Part shown: positions 9,091 to 18,101 of the stretch, piece by piece
Numbering within the stretch: the stretch's first letter is position 1
How the letters are laid out: the number at the start of each line of letters is the position of its first letter
Assembly: GCA_947496705.1 (NCBI GenBank)
Contig: CANMDW010000001.1
Span: 62,001-126,000, forward strand
Direction: 5' to 3'
From: an uncultured Aquimarina sp.
Lineage (GTDB): Bacteria; Bacteroidota; Bacteroidia; Flavobacteriales; Flavobacteriaceae
Length of the DNA stretch: 64,000 nt
Notes under the pieces: generated by a model
What the model saw: the letters and a program-made list of their open reading frames with translations, nothing else
Told to the model about the DNA's origin: nothing
Databases searched by the model: none
Translations under genes and position numbers: made by a program

Positions 9091-9864
9091 GGTAAATTGA
9101 TCTCTATCATCAAGAAAAGGAAGTTTTTCTCTTGTTTCTATAATATGCGACTTATCCAGCATTGCATATAGAATTGCTTCTTCTTCGATTGGATTTTCTT
9201 CTAAAACCGAATTTCCTAACACATCGTATACTCCCGTGTGGCCATTGTATTCATAGCCTTTGCCATCGATCCCAACCCGATTTACCCCGATACAATAACA
9301 CATATTTTCTATGGCTCTGGCTTGTAATAAGGTATCCCAGGCGTTGATTCTTGGTTTTGGCCAGCTTGCTACATATAACAATACATCGTATTCTGAAGTA
9401 TTTCTTGCCCAGACGGGAAATCTAAGGTCGTAGCAGACCTGTAGTTTAATTTTCCAACCTTCATATTCAATAATTACTTCTTCCTGTCCTGCGGTGAATA
9501 CTTCCTGCTCTTTGGCCAATGTAAACAATTGATGCTTATCATAAGATTGGCATACCCCGTTGGGAAACATAAAAATTAGGCGATTATAGTAGCTACCACC
9601 TTCTTTGACAATCATACTGCCTGCGATTGCGCAATGCTTCTCTTTGGCCATTTTGCCAAGCCATTTCACAGTATCACCATCCATGGTTTCGGCAACTTCA
9701 GCAGCATTCATCGTAAACCCTGTATTGAACATTTCTGGTAGGATGATAAGGTCTGTTTTTTGAGATATCTCCTCGATTTTTTGAGTAAACATCAAACGAT
9801 TCTGTACCGGGTTTTCCCAAGCCAGATCTGATTGAATCAATGCAATATTCAAGGTTTCTTTCAT
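9082..9864 (-). CDS. carbon-nitrogen hydrolase, omega-amidase type
   Basis: This 260-residue nitrilase-superfamily protein has the full catalytic triad: Glu in ILPEMF (E44), Lys in YDKHQLF (K110) and Cys in VCYDLRFP (C144). It most resembles the YafV/Nit2 omega-amidases, which hydrolyse alpha-ketoglutaramate and related omega-amides produced by glutamine transaminases, for example in methionine salvage. The substrate is inferred from overall resemblance. Cytoplasmic, single gene, convergent with the Ig-like lipoprotein gene (9-base overlap of the 3' ends). Confidence 0.88.
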   Translation of the reverse strand: MKETLNIALIQSDLAWENPVQNRLMFTQKIEEISQKTDLIILPEMFNTGFTMNAAEVAETMDGDTVKWLGKMAKEKHCAIAGSMIVKEGGSYYNRLIFMFPNGVCQSYDKHQLFTLAKEQEVFTAGQEEVIIEYEGWKIKLQVCYDLRFPVWARNTSEYDVLLYVASWPKPRINAWDTLLQARAIENMCYCIGVNRVGIDGKGYEYNGHTGVYDVLGNSVLEENPIEEEAILYAMLDKSHIIETREKLPFLDDRDQFTLL

Positions 9865-10015
9865 AAACTAAATGTAATAAAATTCCATTCAGAAAAAGTA
9901 ATTGAAGAACGATAAAATTTTCAGGTAAAATGCCTCTTGTCGATTTGGGGCTTTTCCCCTCGTCAAATTTCCAGAAAATCCTTATTTTCGCAGACTTAAT
10001 AGAAAGAATGATCCA

Positions 10016-13000
10016 ATGAGTACGAAGTTTCCTGAATATAAAGGACTTGACTTACCCAAAGTAGCCGACGAAATACTGGGTTTCTGGCAACAGAATGAGA
10101 TATTCGAGAAAAGTATCAGTGAGCGTGATGGAGCCGAACCGTTTGTGTTTTTTGAAGGACCTCCTTCTGCAAATGGTTTGCCTGGTATTCATCACGTGAT
10201 GGCTCGTGCGATCAAAGATATTTTTTGCCGTTATAAAACCCAAAAAGGATACCAGGTACAACGCAAAGCCGGGTGGGATACCCATGGGCTTCCGATAGAG
10301 TTGGGTGTTGAGAAAGAATTAGGCATCACCAAAGAAGATATCGGTAAAAAAATCTCTGTAGAGGAATATAACGAAGCTTGTAAAAAAGCTGTAATGCGCT
10401 ACACTGATGTGTGGAACGATCTTACCCAAAAGATAGGATATTGGGTAGATATGGAGGATCCATATATCACCTACAAATCCAAGTATATGGAAAGTGTATG
10501 GTGGCTACTTTCCCAGATCTATAAAAAAGGATGGTTGTATAAAGGATATACCATTCAGCCCTATTCTCCAAAAGCAGGCACCGGATTAAGTTCTCACGAG
10601 CTTAACCAACCTGGCACCTATCAAGATGTAACCGACACGACTGTTGTTGCGCAATTTAAGGCCAAAGAAGAGACCCTTCCTTCGTTCTTAAAAGATGTGA
10701 CAGGAGAAATCTATTTCCTTGCATGGACGACCACGCCGTGGACCCTTCCTTCAAATACAGCACTTACCGTTGGGCCAAAAATAGCGTATGTTCTGGTAAA
10801 AACATTCAATCAATACACTTTTGAGCCAATTAATGTAATTCTGGCCAAGAATCTGGTTGGAAAACAATTTGCCGGCAAATTTGTTCTGGCAGAAACTGAA
10901 GAAGCAATAAAAGCATATCAACCGAATGACAAGAAAATACCATATCAAATTCTTACAGAATGTAAAGGAGCCGATCTGGTAGAAATCCGTTATGAGCAAT
11001 TGATAGACTACGTTCAACCCTATCATAACCCAGAGAATGCTTTTAGAGTCATTGCAGGCGATTTTGTAACTACAGAGGATGGTACAGGGATTGTACACAC
11101 CGCTCCTACTTTTGGTGCAGATGATGCCATGGTAGCAAAGCAAGTTACCCCAGAAGTACCAGCAATGTTAGTAAAAGATGATCATGATAATCTGGTTCCA
11201 TTGGTTGATCTGCAAGGTAGATTCACAAAGCATCTGGGCGAATTTGCCGGTAAATATGTGAAGAATGAATATTATGATAATGGAGAAGCACCCGAAAAAT
11301 CGGTAGATGTAGAAATCGCCATCAAATTAAAGATAGAAAACAAAGCCTTCAAGGTTGAAAAATATGTACACAGCTACCCCAATTGCTGGCGTACCGATAA
11401 GCCTGTGCTCTATTATCCGTTAGACTCCTGGTTTATAAAAGTTACCGATTTTAAAGATCGTATGCACGAGCTTAATCTGGGGATCAACTGGAAACCTAAA
11501 GCCACCGGTGAAGGGCGTTTTGGGAACTGGCTGGCCAATGCCAATGACTGGAACTTATCCCGCTCTCGTTTCTGGGGAATTCCATTACCGATATGGAGAA
11601 CAGAAGACGGAAAGGAAGAAATCATCATTGGTTCTGTAGAAGAATTAAAAGCCGAAATGACAAAAGCTGTTGAGGCAGGAGTTATGAAAGCAGCTATTTT
11701 TGCAGATTTTGTGGTTGGAGACATGAGTGAAGCAAACTATGATAAAGTCGATCTTCATAAAAATATAGTGGATCAAATCACTTTGGTTTCTCCTTCGGGG
11801 AAACCCATGAAACGTGAGAGTGACCTGATCGATGTATGGTTTGATTCGGGATCAATGCCATATGCGCAATGGCATTATCCTTTTGAAAACAAGGAAAAAG
11901 TAGAAAAAGGAGGGAGAAAAGCAGATTTTATTGCAGAAGGAGTAGATCAAACCCGCGGTTGGTTTTATACATTGCATGCTATTGCTACAATGATCTTTGA
12001 CGATGTAGCTTATAAAAACGTTGTGTCTAATGGTCTGGTACTAGACAAAAACGGGCAGAAAATGTCTAAAAGATTGGGTAATGCTGCCGATCCTTTTGAA
12101 ACGCTAAAAATGTATGGCCCAGACACTACAAGATGGTATATGATTAGTAATGCAAACCCCTGGGATAACCTGAAGTTTGATCTTGAAGGAATTGCAGAAG
12201 TGCGCCGTAAGTTCTTTGGCACCCTATATAACACCTATTCATTCTTTACATTATATGCCAATATCGACAATTTCACCTATGCTGAAGACGATATCCCGCT
12301 AGCTGAACGTCCTGAAATAGATCGTTGGATCCTAAGTGAATTGCACACCTTGATCAAAAATGTAGATGAGCACTATAATGACTACGAACCTACCAAAGCA
12401 ACCAGAGCAATCTCTGATTTTGTGCAGGAAAACCTGAGCAATTGGTTTATAAGATTAAGCAGAAGACGATATTGGAAACCTGCCCGCCAGGGGCTTGGGG
12501 GGGATTACCAACAAGATAAGATCTCTGCATATCAAACTTTATATACGTGTATGCTTGCCGTGGCTAAGCTTGGAGCTGCAGTAGCACCATTTTTTATGGA
12601 TCGATTATATAAAGACTTGGTAGCCGGCACTCAAAAAGAAGCTTTTGAAAGTGTACATCTTGCGTATTTCCCAGAGTATGATGAAGCTTTTATAGATAAA
12701 GCACTAGAACATAAGATGCAAAAGGCACAAACGATCTCTTCTTTAGTACTTTCACTACGCCAAAAAGAGAAGATCAAGGTGCGTCAACCATTACAACGTA
12801 TTATGATCCCGGTATTGAATGAGACCGAAAAAAATGAAATACATGACATCGCAGATCTTATCAAAAATGAGGTAAATGTTAAAGAAATAACCCTTATAGA
12901 TGATGCTTCGGGCATATTAGTGAAGCAAATTAAGCCAAATTTCAAAGCTTTAGGGCCTCGTTTTGGAAAAGATATGAAGTTGATTGCCAATAAGATACAA

Positions 13001-13441
13001 GAATTTGATCAGCAAACTATTAAAATTCTTGAACAAACAGGTAGTTTTGATGTAGAAATTAATGATAAAATTGTTACTTTAGAAACCGATGATGTAGAGA
13101 TCAGCTCTCAGGATATTGAGGGTTGGTTGGTAGCAAATTCGGGCTCTCTTACGGTTGCATTAGATGTAACAATTACTCCTGAGCTTAAAAAAGAAGGGAT
13201 TGCTCGGGAACTTGTAAATCGTATTCAAAATATCCGTAAGGATAGCGGGCTTGAGGTGACTGATAAAATAGAAATTGTTTTCGAAGAAAATAAAACGGTT
13301 CAGGACGCCATTGCAAACAACGAAACCTACATCAAAAATGAAACCTTAACCGAAACAATTGAATTTGCAACCAATATAATAAATGGTACAGAAATTGCGT
13401 TTGACGACATTGCAACCCAATTGATAATAAAAAAACACTAA
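10016..13441 (+). CDS. ileS: isoleucine--tRNA ligase
   Basis: This 1141-residue class I synthetase charges tRNA-Ile and edits valine. The HIGH-type motif appears as GLPGIHH (about residues 57-63) and the KMSKR loop as GQKMSKRLGN. The CP1 editing region contains AWTTTPWTLPSN. The long C-terminal extension past the anticodon-binding domain is typical of the eukaryote-like type found in Bacteroidota. It is followed after only 4 bases by the DksA-like gene, so they form one operon. Confidence 0.97.
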   Translation: MSTKFPEYKGLDLPKVADEILGFWQQNEIFEKSISERDGAEPFVFFEGPPSANGLPGIHHVMARAIKDIFCRYKTQKGYQVQRKAGWDTHGLPIELGVEKELGITKEDIGKKISVEEYNEACKKAVMRYTDVWNDLTQKIGYWVDMEDPYITYKSKYMESVWWLLSQIYKKGWLYKGYTIQPYSPKAGTGLSSHELNQPGTYQDVTDTTVVAQFKAKEETLPSFLKDVTGEIYFLAWTTTPWTLPSNTALTVGPKIAYVLVKTFNQYTFEPINVILAKNLVGKQFAGKFVLAETEEAIKAYQPNDKKIPYQILTECKGADLVEIRYEQLIDYVQPYHNPENAFRVIAGDFVTTEDGTGIVHTAPTFGADDAMVAKQVTPEVPAMLVKDDHDNLVPLVDLQGRFTKHLGEFAGKYVKNEYYDNGEAPEKSVDVEIAIKLKIENKAFKVEKYVHSYPNCWRTDKPVLYYPLDSWFIKVTDFKDRMHELNLGINWKPKATGEGRFGNWLANANDWNLSRSRFWGIPLPIWRTEDGKEEIIIGSVEELKAEMTKAVEAGVMKAAIFADFVVGDMSEANYDKVDLHKNIVDQITLVSPSGKPMKRESDLIDVWFDSGSMPYAQWHYPFENKEKVEKGGRKADFIAEGVDQTRGWFYTLHAIATMIFDDVAYKNVVSNGLVLDKNGQKMSKRLGNAADPFETLKMYGPDTTRWYMISNANPWDNLKFDLEGIAEVRRKFFGTLYNTYSFFTLYANIDNFTYAEDDIPLAERPEIDRWILSELHTLIKNVDEHYNDYEPTKATRAISDFVQENLSNWFIRLSRRRYWKPARQGLGGDYQQDKISAYQTLYTCMLAVAKLGAAVAPFFMDRLYKDLVAGTQKEAFESVHLAYFPEYDEAFIDKALEHKMQKAQTISSLVLSLRQKEKIKVRQPLQRIMIPVLNETEKNEIHDIADLIKNEVNVKEITLIDDASGILVKQIKPNFKALGPRFGKDMKLIANKIQEFDQQTIKILEQTGSFDVEINDKIVTLETDDVEISSQDIEGWLVANSGSLTVALDVTITPELKKEGIARELVNRIQNIRKDSGLEVTDKIEIVFEENKTVQDAIANNETYIKNETLTETIEFATNIINGTEIAFDDIATQLIIKKH

Positions 13442-13445
13442 GAGT

Positions 13446-13829
13446 ATGCCAGAAGATATCAAAGTAAGGTACAGCGACGCTGATTTGACGATGTTTAAGG
13501 AAATCATCGTTGAGAAAATGGAAAAAGCACAGAAAGATCTGGAATTGATTAGGAGTGCTTATAAGAATGACGGAAATAATGGTACAGACGACACCTCACC
13601 AACATTCAAAGCCTTTGAAGAAGGAAGTGAGACCATGTCTAAAGAAGCAAATACACAACTTGCTATTCGACAAGAGAAATTTGTGCGTGATCTCAAAAAT
13701 GCATTATTACGCATTGAAAACAAAACATATGGTATTTGCCGTGTTACCGGAAAACTGATTAATCCAGAGCGATTAAAATTGGTTCCTCATGCTACGCTAA
13801 GCATTGAAGCGAAGAATATGCAAGGTTAA
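13446..13829 (+). CDS. DksA/TraR-family protein with degenerate zinc finger
   Basis: This 127-residue protein has a predicted coiled-coil N-terminal part (about 12-90) and a C-terminal zf-dskA-like domain (GICRVTGKLINPERLKLVPH). Proteins of this family bind the secondary channel of RNA polymerase and tune transcription, often with ppGpp. The canonical C4 zinc site is nearly lost: by alignment only C98 remains, with T101, S119 and A122 at the other three positions. The fold is presumably stabilised in another way. It is co-transcribed with ileS (4-base gap) and ends at two strong stem-loops. Confidence 0.9.
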   Translation: MPEDIKVRYSDADLTMFKEIIVEKMEKAQKDLELIRSAYKNDGNNGTDDTSPTFKAFEEGSETMSKEANTQLAIRQEKFVRDLKNALLRIENKTYGICRVTGKLINPERLKLVPHATLSIEAKNMQG

Positions 13830-13852
13830 AGCATCTAAAATTAAATGTATTG

Positions 13853-13889
13853 GACCTGTCGGATTTTTAAAATCCGACAGGTCTTTTTT
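13853..13889 (+). terminator. terminator after the ileS operon, built from a palindromic repeat
   Basis: A perfect 15-bp stem (13853-13867 with 13869-13883, GACCTGTCGGATTTT and its complement) is followed by TTTTTT. The GACCT...AGGTC ends are shared with the palindromes at 13891, 26911 and 41703, so this is a family of dispersed palindromes that here acts as a terminator. Confidence 0.8.
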
Positions 13890-13890
13890 A

Positions 13891-13935
13891 TTAGATCTTC
13901 AAGGTTTTGAAAACCTTGAAGATCTAATTTTTTTA
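13891..13935. repeat. 18-bp palindrome, second terminator-like hairpin
   Basis: TTAGATCTTCAAGGTTTT (13891-13908), one central G, then its exact complement (13910-13927), followed by a run of eight T. It has the same core as the palindrome at 26911-26945. Two tandem terminators separate the ileS operon from the sigma factor operon. Confidence 0.75.
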
Positions 13936-13942
13936 TCTTGTA

Positions 13943-13972
13943 TGTAACCTTTTTAGAAAATTGAGGTATTAC
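13943..13972 (+). promoter_or_regulatory. candidate ECF-type promoter (TGTAACC ... GTATTAC)
   Basis: TGTAACCTTTTT followed 23 bases after its first T by GTATTAC resembles a GTAAC-type -35 box and a -10 box used by ECF sigma factors. It lies just before the sigma factor gene. The minus-strand region before the second ECF gene (60001-60031) has a similar arrangement. This could be autoregulation, but the assignment is tentative. Confidence 0.3.
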
Positions 13973-14001
13973 TAATAAGAACTGACCAAAAGAGTAACAA
14001 C

Positions 14002-14529
14002 TTGAAAAATGTAACCGACGAAGAATTGATGATTCTGGTATCTAATGGAAATTTAGATATGATGAGTATACTGTTTGACAGGTATCATGTCCGGATTTTT
14101 AATTTTTTACTGAAAATGACCAGAGATAGAGATGCTAGTCAGGACATTACCCAGGAGGTCTTTTATAAAGCAATAAAATATAGAACCTCTTATAAAAAAG
14201 GAAAGTTTTCATCCTGGATCTATACCATTGCCAGAAATATATTCTCAGATCATTATCAGCGTAAGAAAAACAAGGATCAGCGACTAGATGAGATTAATTA
14301 TAAAACTGAAGCAGCAGATAGGATAGAAAAAGATGAAACCGCAGAACAATTACATCGAGCGTTAGAACAATTGAATCAAAGTGATAGAGAATTGGTAATT
14401 ATGAACCGATATCAAGGGATCAAATACCAGGAGATTGCAGAAATCACAGGTTCTACACCGGGAGCTGTAAAAACCAAAGTCCACCGGGCTATTACTAAAT
14501 TAAAGAATCATTACCTCCAAAATATATAA
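14002..14529 (+). CDS. ECF-type RNA polymerase sigma factor
   Basis: This 175-residue sigma-70 family ECF factor has region 2 at about 20-85 (LFDRYHVRIFNFLL ... DITQEVFYKAI) and region 4 at about 110-170 (helix-turn-helix YQEIAEITGSTPGAVKTKVH). The start is TTG at 14002, the only in-frame start close to the natural N-terminus. The anti-sigma gene follows after 4 bases, then two DUF4097 genes, so the operon probably controls an envelope response with the DUF4097 proteins as outputs or sensors. Confidence 0.92.
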   Translation: MKNVTDEELMILVSNGNLDMMSILFDRYHVRIFNFLLKMTRDRDASQDITQEVFYKAIKYRTSYKKGKFSSWIYTIARNIFSDHYQRKKNKDQRLDEINYKTEAADRIEKDETAEQLHRALEQLNQSDRELVIMNRYQGIKYQEIAEITGSTPGAVKTKVHRAITKLKNHYLQNI

Positions 14530-14533
14530 TGTT

Positions 14534-15325
14534 ATGAACTGTAAAAAAATAGAACATCAACTTATCGATTATGTAGATGGTAATTTAGATAAGGAAATGC
14601 TTAAAAAAGTAGAGGCACATCTTAAGGATTGTAAAAGCTGCAGCAAAGCTTTACAAGAACTTCAAACTGTTTTTGAAACCATCGATAATGAGCCTCAGGA
14701 GCTCCCTGATAAAAGTTTGCAGATAAACTTTGAGAAAATGCTTCAAAAAGAAAAAACAGTATTGAATGATCCTAAAATAGTTTCACTGCATAAAAAAACT
14801 AAAACCCGCTGGAAAACAGGGATACAAATTGCAGCTACAATTGCGTTGGTGGTTTCAGCATATTTCTATGGAAAATTAGAAAATAATGAATCTTTTTCGC
14901 AGGAAATGGCAGTTTTAGAAAAAGAAAAAACACAAATGAAGCAAACCATGACCATTTCTTTAATTGAAAACGAATCTGCCAGTAAGCGTTTACAGGCGGT
15001 GAACTATGCAGAGGAGTTTGAAAAACCAGGAAATGAAATCTTAACTGCTTTAATCAACAAAATGCATTATGACGATCATATTAATGTGCGATTGGCTGCA
15101 GCAGAAGCACTGGCAAAATTTTCTGATTCAGAGATGGTTCGTAAAGCATTAATCAATGCGTTGGATATGGAACAAGATCCGGGCATGCAGATTGAATTAA
15201 TTCAGATTTTAGTTTCCATTCAGGAAAAACGCGCAGTTCCTGCTATGGAAAAGTTACTTCATAACGAAGAAACACCCAATTATGTAAAAGATCAGGTAAA
15301 AGTTGGTCTTCCTAATTTAATTTAA
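14534..15325 (+). CDS. zf-HC2 anti-sigma factor with HEAT-like C-terminal repeats
   Basis: This 263-residue protein has an N-terminal anti-sigma zinc finger (H29-x3-C33-x2-C36 in HLKDCKSC), a TM helix (about 93-112) and a C-terminal domain of helical repeats (about 145-255: NVRLAAAEALAKF and later units) that looks like HEAT repeats and would be periplasmic. The zinc finger should hold the sigma factor encoded just upstream until a signal is sensed. HEAT repeats as the sensor part are unusual; they normally bind other proteins. Confidence 0.85.
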   Translation: MNCKKIEHQLIDYVDGNLDKEMLKKVEAHLKDCKSCSKALQELQTVFETIDNEPQELPDKSLQINFEKMLQKEKTVLNDPKIVSLHKKTKTRWKTGIQIAATIALVVSAYFYGKLENNESFSQEMAVLEKEKTQMKQTMTISLIENESASKRLQAVNYAEEFEKPGNEILTALINKMHYDDHINVRLAAAEALAKFSDSEMVRKALINALDMEQDPGMQIELIQILVSIQEKRAVPAMEKLLHNEETPNYVKDQVKVGLPNLI

Positions 15326-15350
15326 AATTTTAATCAAAAAACGGATAATA

Positions 15351-16106
15351 ATGAAAAAAATAGCAATTGTATTTATCGTGTTCCTAACAACAGGAGCCAT
15401 AAAAGCGCAGGATTATACGCAATCTTTGCAAGGAATCAAAAAAGTAAAAATTCACTCAGAATCTGGAGTAAACATAAAAACGCATAATAACAGTGAACTC
15501 CTCATTGTTGGTGATGAGCGTGAAATGCCCGAAAAAGCTAAAGGGCTAAAAGCAGTGTATGCCGGAGGAAATGATAATACAGGGTTTGGTGTATATGTAC
15601 AAAAAGAAGGAGAAACCCTGGTAGTTAAAAACTTGAAAAATATGCATAGCCCGGTTTTAGAGATATTCCTCCCTAAGAGCATAAATATCACGGTCGAAAA
15701 AAGCAATCTGGGAAGCCTGGAGATTAATGGCTTTTCATCAGAAATAGAGGCTACTACCAACGTAGGCGGCATTATTCTCAAAGATGTGACAGGACCCATT
15801 GTGGCCAAAACCGCAACAGGAGAGATCAATGTGATATTCACCAAAGTAAGTCAGAACTCACCCATTTCTCTTGTTTCTGCTACAGGAGCGATCGATGTAA
15901 GCCTGCCTTCTAATACTCCGGCAAATTTAGAATTAAAAACGTCTATGGGCGAGATTTTTACAGATTTTGATATAAAGTTTCCGGTAGCCGATAACAACAT
16001 GAAACTTGTTGCCGGTAAAAGAACGATAAAAACCATATTAAATAATGGCGGGGTGGATATTAGCCTAAGATCATCTACAGGAAACATATACTTAAGAAAA
16101 CAATAA
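15351..16106 (+). CDS. DUF4097 family exported protein (first of pair)
   Basis: This 251-residue protein has an N-terminal signal peptide (MKKIAIVFIVFLTTGAIKAQ, cut after AQ) and DUF4097-type short beta repeats (about 100-250) that form a parallel beta-helix-like stack, with repeated TGEI and TGAI turns. Function unknown; these proteins recur next to ECF sigma / anti-sigma pairs in Bacteroidota. It lies 25 bases after the anti-sigma gene and 34 bases before a second member. The C-terminus ends SSTGNIYLRKQ, almost the same as the end of the next protein (SGSIFIRKQ). Confidence 0.85.
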   Translation: MKKIAIVFIVFLTTGAIKAQDYTQSLQGIKKVKIHSESGVNIKTHNNSELLIVGDEREMPEKAKGLKAVYAGGNDNTGFGVYVQKEGETLVVKNLKNMHSPVLEIFLPKSINITVEKSNLGSLEINGFSSEIEATTNVGGIILKDVTGPIVAKTATGEINVIFTKVSQNSPISLVSATGAIDVSLPSNTPANLELKTSMGEIFTDFDIKFPVADNNMKLVAGKRTIKTILNNGGVDISLRSSTGNIYLRKQ

Positions 16107-16140
16107 AGAGGTCATCAATCAATCTAAAAACAACAGCATC

Positions 16141-16854
16141 ATGAAAAATGTAATAAAACTAATCACACTTTGCTTTGTAGCATTTCATATGAATGCACAG
16201 AAAGTCATCGAAAAAGAAATCAGCACCAATGCCGATTATATTAAAGTAGCGTTCAAGTTTGCAGAAAATATCGAAATAAAAACCTGGGATAAAAAGGATG
16301 TATACCTCAAAGCTGAAGTAAGTATTAATGGCGGAGAGTTTGACGATTATTACAATCTTACTGTAGACAATACATCCTCGGTTTTAGAAATCAAATCAGA
16401 TTATGGTGATTTATTTGATACATGGAAAAAAGAACGTGGATCTAACCGCAATAATAATGGGAATCCTTGTAATAATCTGGATATCGATGCCTTTTATACC
16501 TTGTACCTGCCCAAAAACTCTAATTTAAGAGTAAAAAGTATCTCTGGTAGTGTAGCATCAGAAAATTATCAGGGAGCATTAGAAGTAGATATTATAAGCG
16601 GAGACATTGATATAAAAAATTATGATGGAGATCTGAATCTTAAAACCATCAGTGGGGATATTGATATTAGTGTTGCAAAATCAAAATTAAAAGCAGAAAC
16701 AATTTCCGGGATGATCTACTCTGATAAGGATATGCAATTTGATCATGGCAAAAACCGAATGGTAGGCAGTAAAGTAACTGGTACCTTTGGAGACGTGAAA
16801 AGTGAATTGCATCTCAAAACCATAAGCGGAAGTATCTTTATCAGAAAGCAATAG
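16141..16854 (+). CDS. DUF4097 family exported protein (second of pair)
   Basis: This 237-residue protein starts with a signal peptide (MKNVIKLITLCFVAFHMNAQ) and carries beta repeats with regular ISGDIDI / ISGSI turns (about 125-235), the DUF4097 pattern. It looks like a diverged paralogue of the preceding gene, and both end in a short basic RKQ tail. The two form the end of the sigma factor operon, which closes at the terminator at 16875-16923. Confidence 0.85.
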   Translation: MKNVIKLITLCFVAFHMNAQKVIEKEISTNADYIKVAFKFAENIEIKTWDKKDVYLKAEVSINGGEFDDYYNLTVDNTSSVLEIKSDYGDLFDTWKKERGSNRNNNGNPCNNLDIDAFYTLYLPKNSNLRVKSISGSVASENYQGALEVDIISGDIDIKNYDGDLNLKTISGDIDISVAKSKLKAETISGMIYSDKDMQFDHGKNRMVGSKVTGTFGDVKSELHLKTISGSIFIRKQ

Positions 16855-16874
16855 GCTGATAATCAAAATACATC

Positions 16875-16923
16875 AAAAAATTTAGCTGTCTATTCTATCA
16901 AGATATGACAGCTAAATTTTTTC
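16875..16923. terminator. strong terminator after the sigma/DUF4097 operon
   Basis: A 16-bp stem (16875-16890 with 16907-16922, core TTTAGCTGTC) has A-runs on one side and T-runs on the other, and a 16-base loop. Confidence 0.8.
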
Positions 16924-16959
16924 TTTTTATAAAGAACTTGTCTTTCGCACTCCTCAAAT

Positions 16960-16989
16960 TTGAGTTTCACCAATAAAATACTATTTTTG
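16960..16989 (+). promoter_or_regulatory. Bacteroidota promoter for lspA (TTG-N19-TATTTTTG)
   Basis: TTG at 16960-16962 and TATTTTTG at 16982-16989 are spaced by 19 bases, a full match to the -33/-7 consensus of Bacteroidota. The start of lspA is 36 bases further on. Confidence 0.75.
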
Positions 16990-17024
16990 CCCATTGCTTT
17001 TATAATCAGGCAAACCAGTTATGT

Positions 17025-17627
17025 ATGTCCATAAAGAAATCTATCTTAGTTATTGTTTTAGTATTACTGATTGACCAGATTACTAAAGTTTATATTAAAA
17101 CTCATTTCACACTTCATGAAGAGGTAAGAGTTTTTGATTGGTTTCGTTTTGTATTTGTTGAAAACAAAGGAATGGCATGGGGTTTTGAACTGCCAGGTAG
17201 CTATGGAAAACTAGTACTTACATTATTCAGACTTGTAGCAATCACAGGAATCGGGTACTGGCTGTATGATTCTGTGCGCAAGAACAGTCCGGCAATACTT
17301 ACCTTTTGTATTGCATTGATTTTTGCCGGAGCATTTGGAAATATTATAGATTCATTATTATACGGTGTTCTTTTTGGTGAAAGTACAACAATAAATGTAG
17401 CAAGTTTTTTACCTGCAGAAGGGGGTTATGAAGGCATATTTTACGGAAAAGTGGTAGATATGATTCAATTTACCTTTTATGATGATATTTTGCCCGAATG
17501 GATTCCTTTTTGGGGAGGAAAGCACTTTTCTTTCTTCGATCCCGTGTTCAATATTGCAGACTCTGCCATAAGTGTTGGTGTATTCTTATTGATAATTTTC
17601 AATAAAAAAGCGTTTCCAAAAAAGTAA
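17025..17627 (+). CDS. lspA: lipoprotein signal peptidase (signal peptidase II)
   Basis: This 200-residue inner-membrane aspartyl protease cuts lipid-modified prolipoproteins before the lipobox Cys. Four TM helices are visible. The catalytic aspartates fall in KVVDMIQF (D145) and FNIADSAI (D179). About 25 extra residues sit between GNIID and the first catalytic Asp (about 115-140), a known feature of the Bacteroidota form. The ATG at 17025 is preceded by a clear promoter. In many flavobacteria lspA follows directly after ileS and the DksA-like gene; here a 3-kb sigma factor operon lies between them. Confidence 0.95.
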   Translation: MSIKKSILVIVLVLLIDQITKVYIKTHFTLHEEVRVFDWFRFVFVENKGMAWGFELPGSYGKLVLTLFRLVAITGIGYWLYDSVRKNSPAILTFCIALIFAGAFGNIIDSLLYGVLFGESTTINVASFLPAEGGYEGIFYGKVVDMIQFTFYDDILPEWIPFWGGKHFSFFDPVFNIADSAISVGVFLLIIFNKKAFPKK

Positions 17628-17635
17628 AAGCATCG

Positions 17636-18037
17636 TTAAACCAGGATTCTCTCAAAATCATCCAGTCTAATTGGCTTGGTAAGATAATCTGACACTATAT
17701 CTATGGATTTGGCCCGTTCGATATCTCTAGAATCAATAGAAGAGCTCACTACATAAAGATCAATTTTGCTATTCAGCTGGTTTTTAATCTTAGAAAACTC
17801 CTGTAAAAATTCCCAGCCATCCATTATCGGCATATTGAGGTCTAAAAAAATAACCTGTGGCACTTTTGTCTCTTCTTCATTATGCGCAGATTTCTGGAAA
17901 AAATCCAGAGCTTCTTTACCATTATTAAATACCAAAACCGTATCAGACAGTCTTTTTAACTTAATAATTTTACTAACTAAGTTGATATAAATATTGTCAT
18001 CATCAATGATACAAACAGTTTGTATATTTTGGGACAT
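17636..18037 (-). CDS. single-domain response regulator
   Basis: This 133-residue CheY-like receiver has no output domain. Visible residues: acidic pocket IDDDN (about 11-15), phospho-acceptor D66 in IFLDLNMPIMDGWEF, and the conserved K121 in YLTKPI. It would receive phosphate from a histidine kinase and act through protein contacts. It is convergent with lspA (8 bases between stops), and no kinase gene is next to it. Confidence 0.9.
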   Translation of the reverse strand: MSQNIQTVCIIDDDNIYINLVSKIIKLKRLSDTVLVFNNGKEALDFFQKSAHNEEETKVPQVIFLDLNMPIMDGWEFLQEFSKIKNQLNSKIDLYVVSSSIDSRDIERAKSIDIVSDYLTKPIRLDDFERILV

Positions 18038-18101
18038 TCGAGATTAAAAATTAAAAAGCCCGAAGATAATACAAAGTCATATACAACACAAGAAATGTTA
18101 A

